Below, piece by piece: positions 8,560-17,378 of a stretch of 35,066 bases of DNA (its first letter is position 1; every line of letters starts with the position of its first letter). The DNA is from an uncultured Methanosarcinales archaeon (GTDB lineage Archaea; Halobacteriota; Methanosarcinia; Methanotrichales; Methanotrichaceae): positions 1 through 35,066 of the forward strand of contig CAIQHB010000058.1 of assembly GCA_903871465.1 (NCBI GenBank). Reading direction: 5' to 3'. Made by a program: the position numbers and the translations under genes. The notes under the pieces were generated by a model. The model was not told the DNA's origin. It made no database searches and saw only the letters and a list, made by a program, of their open reading frames with translations.

Positions 8560-8600
8560 GTCCCCCATGAGTGGGCATTATTGGTCCCCCATTCAAAATG
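8560..8600. repeat. Short GTCCCCCAT direct repeats, possible IS end remnant
   Basis: GTCCCCCAT occurs twice, at about 8561-8569 and 8586-8594, separated by a stretch that includes ATGAGTGGGCATTATT. Repeated motifs of this kind occur at the ends of IS21-type elements. No transposase gene is attached, so this is at most a remnant. Confidence 0.25.
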
Positions 8601-8701
8601 GTAGATCGCAGGGGTTTCCTGGAAAGTGAAGTTGACTCCAAAAATTCCGCATCCCTAAAATCATCGCTTCGTTTATTCTTCACCCTCTGCAAATTATCGT
8701 C

Positions 8702-8723
8702 GAAGCAAAGCTTCTTTTTATAG
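8702..8723 (+). promoter_or_regulatory. Putative arcS promoter with overlapping palindrome
   Basis: TTTTTATAG (8715-8723) is a TATA candidate about 90 bases before the arcS ATG. GAAGC and GCTTC (8702-8706, 8710-8714) form a 5-3-5 palindrome with an AAA centre just upstream. The leader between would contain a 19-codon frame (8748-8807) ending three bases before arcS. The roles are inferred. Confidence 0.3.
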
Positions 8724-8810
8724 GATTATGTTATCATTAGAAGTGATATGAAGACTTCCGCCTGCCATCCGAGACATTCCAGCATTCATGAGCTGCCAGG
8801 TGCATAAGAT

Positions 8811-10556
8811 ATGACCAAGTACTTCGAGGTAGTCCGCCGCGACGGCCCGGCCCGCATGGGAAAGCTGCTCCTGGAGAGGTCGATCAGCACGCCCGGCTTT
8901 ATCACGGGCGATGATTATGCAACAGCTGGCAGCGTCTACAGCTATGCCTCTGTGGATGAAGCCATACTGGCCCAGGAGACGTTGAAAGGCCAAAAGAAGC
9001 TGAATGTACTTCCTTACGTTCCCGCAGCTTTGCACACCGAGCCAGCACTGGAGATGCCCCCAATGGAGATGGAAGGCCCCAAAGGCGTCGTGGTCCATCC
9101 CTTCAGCGAAAAGAAACCGCAAAATGCCGATGTCTATCTGCTGGGCAACGCCGGGACGATCAAGAATCCAAGAGACCTGGTGAAGGCCGTCATCAATGTA
9201 AGGAACATGACCCAGGCGGATACTGCTCTTTATGCTCCAGCTCTCGCCACGCCTGCCAATCTGGCCTTGTTAGTGTATTTGGGAATCGATCTTCTGGACA
9301 GAACGCGCATGGTGGCCGACGGCCTTCTGGGCCGCTACCACACCCGCGATGGAATGCGGACTTTGAGCGATCTTAATGAGCTGCCCTGCCTCTGCCCGCA
9401 TTGCCGGAAGATGAATGAGAGCGGCCGGGAGACGGGGCTCCTGATCGCTCATAACCGGCATATGCTGGAGGAGGAATTGCTCTCGGTTCGGGAGGCGATT
9501 CGCTCCGAGACGACTCGGGAATATATTGAACGGCAGGTACGAGTAACGCCCGATCAGACGGCAGCCCTGAGGCTGCTGGACGCGGAACACCAGTACCTGG
9601 AGAGGAGGACTCCCGTAAGCCGTCGAAGCATCTTCTATGCCAATTGCGCAGAATCGTTACAACGCGTGGAAGTCACCCGCTTCGCCGATAGGGTGATTAG
9701 CCGGTATAAGGCCCCACAAAGCGATGTCTTGCTGCTGCTGCCCTGCTCTGCCAGAAAGCCCTACTCCACATCCCGATCGCACCGGCTTTTCGCGGAAGCC
9801 ATCGGATCTTACCGTCGCTATCTGCACGAGCTGATACTGACCTCGCCCCTGGCCCTGGTGCCGCGCGAGCTGGAAGAGGCTTATCCTGCAGCCAGCTACG
9901 ATGTTCCCGTCACCGGCCGATGGGATCTGGAGGAGAGGGCGTGGCTGACGGGTTGTTTAGAGGCCTACCTCAAAAAGAACAAGTACACCAGAGTCGTCGC
10001 CCACCTGGATGGAGAGCTGGAGGAGACCGTGAAGGACTCCGGCCTTGAAGCAGTCTACACCGGCGGCGGGACCAACAGCCAGGCTCTGCAGCGGCTTGCG
10101 GATGCAGTTGCAGAAGCCTGCCGCGGCGGGGCCACTCGATTACCCGATCTGCGCCTCCTGCGCTACCGCGCCCATGCAGATTTCCATTTTGGTCCGGGTG
10201 CAGGCGACGCTCTTCTGGCAGGAAAGATAATAGTGAAAGGCAGAGAGATCCAGGATGAGACCAAAAAATCGCTGGCCGCGACCACACCCAATGGCATGAT
10301 CGCAATCTCCATGGCAGGAGCAAAGCGGCTGGAGCCGCTGGGGTGCTACACCGTCTGGATTGGCGACTTCCTGCCCAAAGGCTCCTTGCTGGCGCCAGGC
10401 GTTGTGGATGCAGACGAGCAGATCCGTCCCGGGGATGAGGTAATAATAGTAGGAGAGAAGGCCTTCGGCGTCGGTCGGGCCAGGATGTCGGGCTGGGAGA
10501 TGAGAGATTCCCGCAGAGGTGTGGCAGTGGAGATCAGGCATATAAAGGAGAAGTAA
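8811..10556 (+). CDS. arcS: Archaeosine synthase ArcS (TgtA2)
   Basis: ArcS acts on preQ0 at tRNA position 15, in the step that leads to the amidine of archaeosine. In some archaea it adds lysine, which a radical SAM partner then cleaves. The 581-residue protein has a degenerate TGT-like N-terminal half that keeps a zinc site (Cys193, Cys195, Cys198, His214). The hallmark ArcS core motif PCSARKPYSTSRSH is at 311-324, and a C-terminal PUA RNA-binding domain spans about 505-575. It lacks the TgtA MTDSGAFQ signature, which separates it from the transglycosylase. Methanogen homologues are 550-660 residues long. The ATG has a modest AGGTG site about ten bases upstream. It probably works with tgtA (3067) and the PUA gene (24811). 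Confidence 0.92.
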   Translation: MTKYFEVVRRDGPARMGKLLLERSISTPGFITGDDYATAGSVYSYASVDEAILAQETLKGQKKLNVLPYVPAALHTEPALEMPPMEMEGPKGVVVHPFSEKKPQNADVYLLGNAGTIKNPRDLVKAVINVRNMTQADTALYAPALATPANLALLVYLGIDLLDRTRMVADGLLGRYHTRDGMRTLSDLNELPCLCPHCRKMNESGRETGLLIAHNRHMLEEELLSVREAIRSETTREYIERQVRVTPDQTAALRLLDAEHQYLERRTPVSRRSIFYANCAESLQRVEVTRFADRVISRYKAPQSDVLLLLPCSARKPYSTSRSHRLFAEAIGSYRRYLHELILTSPLALVPRELEEAYPAASYDVPVTGRWDLEERAWLTGCLEAYLKKNKYTRVVAHLDGELEETVKDSGLEAVYTGGGTNSQALQRLADAVAEACRGGATRLPDLRLLRYRAHADFHFGPGAGDALLAGKIIVKGREIQDETKKSLAATTPNGMIAISMAGAKRLEPLGCYTVWIGDFLPKGSLLAPGVVDADEQIRPGDEVIIVGEKAFGVGRARMSGWEMRDSRRGVAVEIRHIKEK

Positions 10557-10638
10557 GGCCTCACTATAGATCGATGTCAAGTCTCTCTTCGAGTGGAAGA
10601 GTAGTTGCGTATTGTAAGCTGTTTCACGCCTAAAAGAG

Positions 10639-10965
10639 GTGGGAGATACGGAGCTAATTGATGAGATGAAGAGTCATTTGCCCATTCCCGCTTATGCAAG
10701 CCTGGAACTGAGCAATTATCTTATCGAGAATGGAAAAGACATCGCGCCGGAGACGGAATTGATGATAACAAAGGTTTTCGAATCCGGAGATGATGGTGGC
10801 ATAGTCTGTTTGTTGGATGTGATGGATCAGGAGGCATTTGTCATCTCCATAACGCTGCTCAGGATTAAGCCCGAACACGCTCTATACGACAAGATCTCTG
10901 CCTATCAAAAGCAGAGGATAAGAAGCATTTTCAGGTCAAAAGGTCTGAGGCCGAGGAGACATTAG
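10639..10965 (+). CDS. Small hypothetical protein
   Basis: This 108-residue soluble protein has an acidic N-terminal half and a basic tail (KQRRIRSIFRSKGLRPRRH pattern around residues 92-108). The central part (ETELMITKVFESGDDGGIVC and following) reads like a compact alpha-beta fold. The GTG at 10639 is used here; an in-frame ATG at 10666 gives 99 residues and is an equally good start, since GAGGTGGGAG lies upstream of it. The family is not recognised. It lies 82 bases after arcS and could be co-transcribed. Confidence 0.6.
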   Translation: MGDTELIDEMKSHLPIPAYASLELSNYLIENGKDIAPETELMITKVFESGDDGGIVCLLDVMDQEAFVISITLLRIKPEHALYDKISAYQKQRIRSIFRSKGLRPRRH

Positions 10966-11110
10966 GAAACGGGAAGTGTGCCTGGGGGAGACGAGCGTTA
11001 AGGAGCGAATGGCTTGCATAAAGCCTTTCTCCAAATTTTGTATTGCGGTCAGATAGCCCGGAAGAAGGAGATTAGTAAATCGTACAGGCAGCAGATTACT
11101 TCCGCTGGGA

Positions 11111-11392
11111 TCAGGATGCTATGTTGCAGAGCCCCGGGGCCGATCCATTTGGGGTGAGTTTGTAGACATTGCCAGCCAGATCGACTTCAACATATCCGCC
11201 TTCCGGAGTGGCATCGAAGCCATGAGTGGCAAGGTAGAAAGCAAGGTCCACAGAGTTGATGTGCGGATCGTCAAAGCCTGATACTAAGGACCTCAGATCC
11301 GAGAGGGAATCTCTAGACGCACTGACTGTCGGCAGAGCCATCATGATTATGATCAAGATGATACCAATTGCACTTATCTCCTTCCATGCCAT
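11111..11392 (-). CDS. Small secreted protein of unknown function
   Basis: The 93-residue product has a signal peptide (MAWKE, then AIGIILIIIMMALPTVSA, cleavage near Ser26). The mature domain of about 65 residues reads SGFDDPHINSVDLAFYLATH and then YVEVDLAGNVYKLTPNG. It looks like a compact exported domain with a single Cys near the end. A ribosome-binding site is weak. The family is not recognised. Confidence 0.65.
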   Translation of the reverse strand: MAWKEISAIGIILIIIMMALPTVSASRDSLSDLRSLVSGFDDPHINSVDLAFYLATHGFDATPEGGYVEVDLAGNVYKLTPNGSAPGLCNIAS

Positions 11393-11554
11393 ACTAACAT
11401 CTAATCACTCAGAGAATCATATAGACGATTGTGTGTAAATAAGTCATAAAATTTTGACAGATTCGGCCAGCAAGGTCCGAATAGTAGAGAAGATACCAGA
11501 CGCACCCTGTTTAGGACACCTGTAAGAAGGTCCAAAAAGGGATGCTCTAAACTG

Positions 11555-14236
11555 CTAAAAATCAAACAGCGACTTCTGCTTCTGCTCCTTCTGGACAGAG
11601 CCTTCGAAGCTGAACAGATTGCTCTGAGCGCGGCCGGCGCACAGCCGGTCCTTGGTGACACCAAAGCTCTCGAAGATACGCAGAACGGGCGGAAGGATCT
11701 GCTTTTCTACATAGTACTCCGTGTCCAGAGGCATGTTATTCTCCAAAACAAAAGCCGGATCTTCAGCTCGGTCTACGAAGAGCGCCTTGTTCTTGCGACT
11801 GCTCTTACCCTTGATTATCACGAAAGGTACCCTGTCGCCAACACTTGGCACCTGTCCGCCCCGCTCTCTTATCTTCTCTACCAGTTGAATGTGTGGCTGC
11901 TTGTTCTTGTAGGAGCCGGTGCTCTTAGTGTATCTTCTGGTAAGTGTTAGTTCCTCCAAAATCCCAGGATCCAAAGATAGATCCAGACTCTGCAGCCTGA
12001 CGACTACCGAGCGAACGTGATCCACCGCCTCGTCCACTTTTCCCTCTTTGAGCACCAGCTCCAGGCAGGTCTTCAAGGTCTTGGAGGTCAGACCGCACCA
12101 ATCACGCCTCACCGTCTCCATGCCGCGCACCTTAATTCTATCCTTCCAGACTTCACCCACCTGCTCGAATACCCAGAGAGCGTAGCGTTTTTTCGCCAAG
12201 AAGATTCCGCGTCTGGCGAAGGCCTCGAAGACCAGCTCCATAGGCGAGGGAAGACTGGACGTGACAGTCTCCGCAATCTTTTTGCCGATCAACTCTGCGT
12301 CTTGCAGAGAGACTGGTCCGCCGGTGGAGCCAGAAGGGCTCAGGCGTACAAAGACGCTGTCTGTATCCCCATAAACGACCGCAATATCAAAGCCCTTTGC
12401 TGCCATCTTCCCAAAGGTCAGATCATCCTTGAAGACGACCTCACCGTCGATCACGTAAACCGAGCCGATCTCATCAATGATCTTCTTCGTGCGCAGGATA
12501 TTCTCCCGGCCAAAAGACGTAACCGCGTTGGCCAGAGCAAGGCTGTAAAGCCTGGCCCGGGCATAACCCGAGTAGCCATAGAAGCTATTCAGCAGAATCT
12601 TCATGGCATATTGCTTGGCATCCAGAAAGCGGCGCTCCTCATCACCGGCCTTCTTCATAAGTTTCTTTGTCTCGGTTCTCTGATCGAGCAGCTCCTTCAG
12701 GACGCCCGGCATGATGCCCGGAGATATCTCGGTCGAGACGAATTTTCCTCCGGAAGGCGCGGTTATGATTTGATCAATTACGGGCGAGTCTCGCAGCACG
12801 ACTGTGGAGTAGCACAGGTTGTGGGCCATCATAATAGTTGGATAAAGAGACTTGTAATCCAGGATGACCACATCTTCTACAAGGCCTTTCTCAGGCACCA
12901 GTACGGCTCCGCCCTTCAGGTCTTCATTCTCTATATAACGTTCCTCTGAGACGCCGACATCCGGCTTGGGGGGCACGACCCGGGATCTCTCCCGGAAACG
13001 GCGCAAGAGCAGGTTCTCTACCATCCCTGATTGGCCGCCATTGACGACATCCTGCAGCAAAGAACCGCTGGCCCGGGACATGGCGATATATTTGTCCATG
13101 AGCCGCAGGTCCAGCAGCATGTGCAGAGCCAAGACGGCATCCCGCCTGGAGTAGCTGATGAAGCGTTTCAGGCCTTCCCCATCACCGCTTTCCGCCCAGA
13201 GGGCCTCAATCTCTTTGGGGTCCACGTCATACTTCTCCATTTTAAGAAGCTCAGCTGCAGCGTTTCGGAGTGTGTACTGCTTCAGACTGTAGGAGGAGCG
13301 TATGATGGGCAGGAGATCAACTACTATCCGGCCGGTGATGGAGACGTCGGTCCGATTCACGATCTTGCGCACGTACCAGGAATTTCCATCTCGACCGACC
13401 CGCGATTCTACGCGCTGCTGTTTGGCCCTCTCCTGCAGATAGGGAAAATCGAACTCATTGGAGTTGTAGCCCGCCAGAATATCAGGATTGTAATCCCTGA
13501 TGATGGAGGCGAACTGGGCCAGAAGATCGTATTCATCCCGGCAGGATCGAGTGTCCGAACGAATGCAGTCGATATTCTTTCCCACCAGCACCAGGTCTTT
13601 TTGGCCCTGATACTCCGGCTGGAAGGCCATGCTGATGAGAACAACCGGCGAGACTTCGGCCTTGGGCATGGCTCCGTGATCTGGCAAGCACTCGATGTCG
13701 AAGCTCATGAAGCGCAACGGAGCATTGGCCTCATGCTGCACGGGATGCAATGTTTGCACGTTTACGATTGGAGCTGATGGTAATGCATGTGAGGCATCCT
13801 GGCTGAGAGTCCATTCCGGAATGGGCGCCTCTACCCATCCCATGCCGCCTAATGCCTGATCGATGAGAAACCTGTTCTTGAAGAGGATATCCGTCTCATA
13901 GACGGCTTTAATGCCAGGGACCTCACGCACACGTTCCCTGAGGCTGCGCACCTCTTTGGGATCAATGGTGGTGATCTTAAGCATCTTCTTGGGTGAACTC
14001 TGATATCCGATGGGCTCAAAGCGCTCTACTTCCTCGACCTCCAGCCCCCATGCCCGGAGATCCTCGGCCGCCCTTTTCAGGCAGCCTTCCTCGACGCCCG
14101 CGTAAAAGTAGGGCCGAAATCCTGCCACGCGGCAGGTAACGCTTTTCCCCTCTGGCGTCGAGCCGAAGAGCTGCACCAGAGGGTTTCTATCTGAGTCATA
14201 GGAGTAGTTGGCGTCCAGGATCTGGAAGATCATCAC
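11555..14236 (-). CDS. polB: DNA polymerase family B
   Basis: This is a replicative or repair polymerase with a 3'-5' proofreading exonuclease; 893 residues is normal for archaeal PolB. Exo I is FMSFDIECLP (Asp180, Glu182), Exo II is YNSNEFDFPYL (Asp263), and Exo III is YSRRDAVLAL (Asp366). Polymerase motif A is DYKSLYP (460-466), motif B is the Lys541 region with SFYGYSG (551-557), and motif C is YGDTDS (622-627). About 25 extra residues lie between motifs B and C. The chain ends in QKSLFDF, a PCNA-interacting PIP box. Two ATGs stand in tandem at the start. A TATA box CTATTTATG (minus strand, 14256-14264) is centred 24 bases upstream, so the mRNA is probably leaderless. Confidence 0.96.
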   Translation of the reverse strand: MMIFQILDANYSYDSDRNPLVQLFGSTPEGKSVTCRVAGFRPYFYAGVEEGCLKRAAEDLRAWGLEVEEVERFEPIGYQSSPKKMLKITTIDPKEVRSLRERVREVPGIKAVYETDILFKNRFLIDQALGGMGWVEAPIPEWTLSQDASHALPSAPIVNVQTLHPVQHEANAPLRFMSFDIECLPDHGAMPKAEVSPVVLISMAFQPEYQGQKDLVLVGKNIDCIRSDTRSCRDEYDLLAQFASIIRDYNPDILAGYNSNEFDFPYLQERAKQQRVESRVGRDGNSWYVRKIVNRTDVSITGRIVVDLLPIIRSSYSLKQYTLRNAAAELLKMEKYDVDPKEIEALWAESGDGEGLKRFISYSRRDAVLALHMLLDLRLMDKYIAMSRASGSLLQDVVNGGQSGMVENLLLRRFRERSRVVPPKPDVGVSEERYIENEDLKGGAVLVPEKGLVEDVVILDYKSLYPTIMMAHNLCYSTVVLRDSPVIDQIITAPSGGKFVSTEISPGIMPGVLKELLDQRTETKKLMKKAGDEERRFLDAKQYAMKILLNSFYGYSGYARARLYSLALANAVTSFGRENILRTKKIIDEIGSVYVIDGEVVFKDDLTFGKMAAKGFDIAVVYGDTDSVFVRLSPSGSTGGPVSLQDAELIGKKIAETVTSSLPSPMELVFEAFARRGIFLAKKRYALWVFEQVGEVWKDRIKVRGMETVRRDWCGLTSKTLKTCLELVLKEGKVDEAVDHVRSVVVRLQSLDLSLDPGILEELTLTRRYTKSTGSYKNKQPHIQLVEKIRERGGQVPSVGDRVPFVIIKGKSSRKNKALFVDRAEDPAFVLENNMPLDTEYYVEKQILPPVLRIFESFGVTKDRLCAGRAQSNLFSFEGSVQKEQKQKSLFDF

Positions 14237-14255
14237 TTATAAATGGAAATTTTCG

Positions 14256-14264
14256 CATAAATAG
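14256..14264 (-). promoter_or_regulatory. TATA box of DNA polymerase B gene
   Basis: CTATTTATG on the minus strand is centred about 24 bases before the polymerase ATG. This fits a leaderless transcript. Confidence 0.45.
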
Positions 14265-14325
14265 CTAATCATGCCGACCTCATTGGTTCAAACCAGGCAT
14301 TCAAAAATAGATACGAATATTCCCG

Positions 14326-15207
14326 TTATCTTTCGCTCTTCCACTTGACCTTATCTCCTTTGATCTTCACCACGTCGCTCTTCTCCAGCACCTTGGCCAG
14401 CTCCTCGGCAACTTCCTCCCCGTCAATCAAGATGTCATCGCCGTCTTCATCCTTCAGACGCATAGAGCAGTTTTCTATGAATTCCCCAAAATCCATCTTT
14501 CGAGATGTGGGCGATGTGGCCAGCTTCTCGATCAGCATCCCCAATACTCTGAGATTCTGATACTCTTCTGGATATAAATCACTGAACTCTTCATCGAGCT
14601 CGCTGGAGAGCGGCGTTGTGAACTCATCGACATAGACTCCAACGGTCTTTTCCAGATGGAACTCAATCGTTGTCTTATACTGCTCCGGTTTTGGGTCGTA
14701 ATCTCTTGAATTGACTGGAATATCCAGCAGAGGATCGTCCAGCTTATCTCCCACGGGCTCTCCGATCTCGATATCGTTCAGAGAAAGAACAGACTGGGCA
14801 AAGAGTTGGGCTTTCCCAAACTTTACTAGAAAGCTCAACCATCCTGTTGAATTGAAATCGAGGGATTCCTTTTCAACTTCCGAAAGGCTGTCCGGGTTCT
14901 GAGAGAGCGCCAGTATCTTATCCCTCTTTTCCGTCATAGTGGGGTCCAGCTCCGCCATGAAGAGCTCATCGAATTCCGCCTCGGTCGTGCTCCGGACAAG
15001 GACGCTCTTCAGCACCGATAGATAGCCTTCGTACTCGTCCATGTCTTTTGCCACATCTTTGAGCAGGCTATGTCTACCATGAAGGAAACAAGTCTGTTCC
15101 TCCATTACCACAAGGGAAGGCTTGAGCTCGACCTTAATGCCGGCATCAATCAGAAAGGTCCGGATCTCCTTGGCCTCTTCTTCATCGTACTCTCCGAGAT
15201 TGAACAT
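14326..15207 (-). CDS. Acidic hypothetical protein
   Basis: The 293-residue protein begins MFNLGEYDEEEAKEIRTFLI and is strongly acidic, with many Glu and Asp throughout and a charged tail (VEEL to VKIKGDKVKWKSER). No transmembrane span or catalytic motif is seen in this version. The frame is open upstream to an ATG at 15306, which would add 33 residues including a hydrophobic stretch (VKLFLVLLIILS); I prefer 15207 because the domain-like sequence begins there. It lies 89 bases before the polymerase gene on the same strand, but the polymerase has its own TATA box. The family is not recognised. Confidence 0.65.
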   Translation of the reverse strand: MFNLGEYDEEEAKEIRTFLIDAGIKVELKPSLVVMEEQTCFLHGRHSLLKDVAKDMDEYEGYLSVLKSVLVRSTTEAEFDELFMAELDPTMTEKRDKILALSQNPDSLSEVEKESLDFNSTGWLSFLVKFGKAQLFAQSVLSLNDIEIGEPVGDKLDDPLLDIPVNSRDYDPKPEQYKTTIEFHLEKTVGVYVDEFTTPLSSELDEEFSDLYPEEYQNLRVLGMLIEKLATSPTSRKMDFGEFIENCSMRLKDEDGDDILIDGEEVAEELAKVLEKSDVVKIKGDKVKWKSER

Positions 15208-15582
15208 GGGCGAGAGAATTATAAGAAGGACTAAAAAAAGCTTTACATGGGAGAGGCTCGAAGCCAGGGTGTCTGTGATCATCTGATCTGTCTCGTAGAC
15301 ACGCACTCGACCTAACTGTATCCTCGGTGCTAATTCACGGGTAATTGGATATCGATTTTTCCCTAACCATATTACTTTTTTCTATAAAATGTTAACATGG
15401 ATAAGTCTTAAAATCCATCTCGGGGCCTCAATCTGTCTCTGGCCAAGTTTAGATTCAGGGACATCCCTCTTTTTTGCTGCTCATACGTACTACTTTATGC
15501 AACGCTCCAAGATCGGCTAATTCCTCTGCCTGCGAATTTTACATCAAAACTGGCACGCTACCCTAAATTATCACTTCATAAT

Positions 15583-15592
15583 GCTTAAATAT
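15583..15592 (+). promoter_or_regulatory. TATA box of secreted-protein gene
   Basis: GCTTAAATAT fits an archaeal TATA box. A start of transcription about 25 bases further (near 15613) would exclude the GTG at 15601 and leave the strong ribosome-binding site at 15623-15630 in the mRNA. Confidence 0.5.
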
Positions 15593-15636
15593 GATATTAA
15601 GTGATCAGATTGCAATCTAAACAAGGAGGGAACGAA

Positions 15637-16497
15637 ACGAAGAAACTCCTAATTTTGGCGGTATTAGCTATTGCGCTAATTGGTATGGCAGAATCTGCCA
15701 ACTACATGTACGAAAAAGCATCTGTCAATGGTGTAGGCTACAAGAACGTAGAGATGATCATCTCTACTCAGACCGGCTTTAACGGTCAGAAGCTTGTGGA
15801 GAAGGAGGCCGGCTCCGGTAATGTCATCACCGAGAGGACTGAACTTGAAGCCGAGAGACAACTTGAACGATTTGAAGGCTTCGTCGACAACTTGCCACCT
15901 GTTATGCCAAACGCCGATTGGCCGTACGGACTAACAAAAGGGGCTTGGGTTCCAATTGGATATCCGTATCAGGGAGATGGAGGATGTGCATTCCCAACCG
16001 GAACTGCATGCCCCATGGATTACATCAACTTCACCAAGGAAGCTGAGTTCGAGTACATGCCCGTGTCTTATCAGACCGGTACTTACGACCAGAAGTGGGT
16101 TGAGAAACTGTGCGTGCAGAACTACAGGATCGGCGCTGTGCTGACTGAGATGTACACCCATGCTGAGCACTTGCAGAAGACCACCGAGGTCAAGACCAGA
16201 GGATACGGCGACACTCTTGGTGGAATTGAAGGCCCGCTTTATCCTCGTGATGGAAACTGCCCAGCTTGTTGCACCGGTGTTCTCGAGGCTAACCTGAACA
16301 GCAATGTCATCGGCGTTGCCCACATTGGGTGGATCTCCAGGGACCCCAACGCTGACAACCAGCTCAAGGGACGCCATGCCGAATATGGCCGCAGTGTCGA
16401 AGACCTCACCGGTGTCTTCTCCATTGAGAAGTTCATCCAGCTATGGGGCAACTCTACCTGCGGAGCCATCAGCGTTGATTGGCTGCCGTGCGTCTGA
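15637..16497 (+). CDS. Secreted protein of the AHIG/WLPC family; probable ACG start
   Basis: From 15637 the product has 286 residues. Its first codons, ACG AAG AAA, head a textbook signal peptide (KK, then LLILAVLAIALIGMAESA). A strong site, AAGGAGGG (15623-15630), lies six bases before the ACG. The alternative is the GTG at 15601 (298 residues), but that would put 12 hydrophilic residues before the signal peptide and lies upstream of the start of transcription expected from the TATA box. The mature protein has several Cys, AHIGW, DLTGVF and a terminal WLPCV, in the same order as the secreted protein at 6039-6941. No catalytic motif is seen. An extracellular or envelope role is likely; the function is unknown. 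Confidence 0.8.
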   Translation, partial: TKKLLILAVLAIALIGMAESANYMYEKASVNGVGYKNVEMIISTQTGFNGQKLVEKEAGSGNVITERTELEAERQLERFEGFVDNLPPVMPNADWPYGLTKGAWVPIGYPYQGDGGCAFPTGTACPMDYINFTKEAEFEYMPVSYQTGTYDQKWVEKLCVQNYRIGAVLTEMYTHAEHLQKTTEVKTRGYGDTLGGIEGPLYPRDGNCPACCTGVLEANLNSNVIGVAHIGWISRDPNADNQLKGRHAEYGRSVEDLTGVFSIEKFIQLWGNSTCGAISVDWLPCV

Positions 16498-16709
16498 TCC
16501 TAGCAAATATCAATCTCCTTTTTTTGCCAATCAGCAACTCGCTTGTCAAGATATCCGACATTATTCTATTTCATAGTTCCGTAACGCCATGTTTGCCAGC
16601 GAACTACATGAATCGCTCAATCGTGATCGCCCGTAGTTTTCCCGGCTGAAAGGTTTATCATGTAGTGTATTAGTTCGGTAATTCAGCTCGAACTCTATGG
16701 AGGCCTGAG

Positions 16710-17276
16710 TTGAAGATCGCTGTGGATATTGACGGGGTATTGGCAGATCAAGTCGGAGCCGTCCTGAAAGTGATTGAAAGAGAATACGGGTTAAAGTATT
16801 CCAAAAGCGATATTGATCGTGCCCACTGGAGCTTCGGGGGAATCGAGATCTGGACTGAGATCGGAAAGCTGTTGTCCGACCCGGAATACGTGCTGCAAGT
16901 GCCTTTAATTGAGGGTTCGCAAAACGCCATAAAACGGCTCTTCCGGCATGATGTATTTGTGGTGACAGCCAGAAGGCCCAATTCAGAGGTGGCCACAAAG
17001 CAGTGGCTGAGTGCTCATTTCCCAAGCCTGAAGCAATACCATTCTGCAAGTACAGGCTCCAAGCATAACATACCTTCAGATGTGTTGATTGACGACCTCG
17101 ACATGAATATCGTAGAATTTGTCAAGAGCGACCCCAATCGACATGGAATTCTGTTCCAGCACCCCTGGAGCCTGAATGGCATGGATATCGAGAGCTACTC
17201 AAATCAAGTATCATATTGCCCTGATTGGCAAAGCGTGGTGTTGGCAGTCGAGGCTTTTGACCGAGCCCGCCAATGA
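16710..17276 (+). CDS. HAD-family 5'(3')-deoxyribonucleotidase-like protein
   Basis: This cytoplasmic phosphatase of the NT5C type probably removes phosphate from (deoxy)nucleotides or a related substrate. The 188 residues show HAD motif I VDIDGVLAD (nucleophile Asp6 and acid/base Asp8), motif II VVTARRP (Thr86) and motif IV DVLIDDLDMN (124-133). The start is TTG at 16710, with GGAGG at 16699-16703. It is followed after about 100 bases by the purine salvage gene hpt, so a role in nucleotide recycling fits. The exact substrate is not visible from the sequence. Confidence 0.75.
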   Translation: MKIAVDIDGVLADQVGAVLKVIEREYGLKYSKSDIDRAHWSFGGIEIWTEIGKLLSDPEYVLQVPLIEGSQNAIKRLFRHDVFVVTARRPNSEVATKQWLSAHFPSLKQYHSASTGSKHNIPSDVLIDDLDMNIVEFVKSDPNRHGILFQHPWSLNGMDIESYSNQVSYCPDWQSVVLAVEAFDRARQ

Positions 17277-17378
17277 TCGTTTCCCGATTTTTCAAGGCCA
17301 ATGTTCGGCCAGCCATCCAACATCTTTATGGTCTGGAATAGCAATTCTTTCGCCAGGATTCTGAATTGAGGCTCATCT

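Noticed and set aside
12017-13777. Long plus-strand frames opposite DNA polymerase B
   Set aside because: They are antisense to strong polymerase motifs, a common shadow in GC-rich coding DNA.
14280-14305. GGTTCAAACC-like tRNA T-loop sequence
   Set aside because: No acceptor, D or anticodon stems can be built around it.
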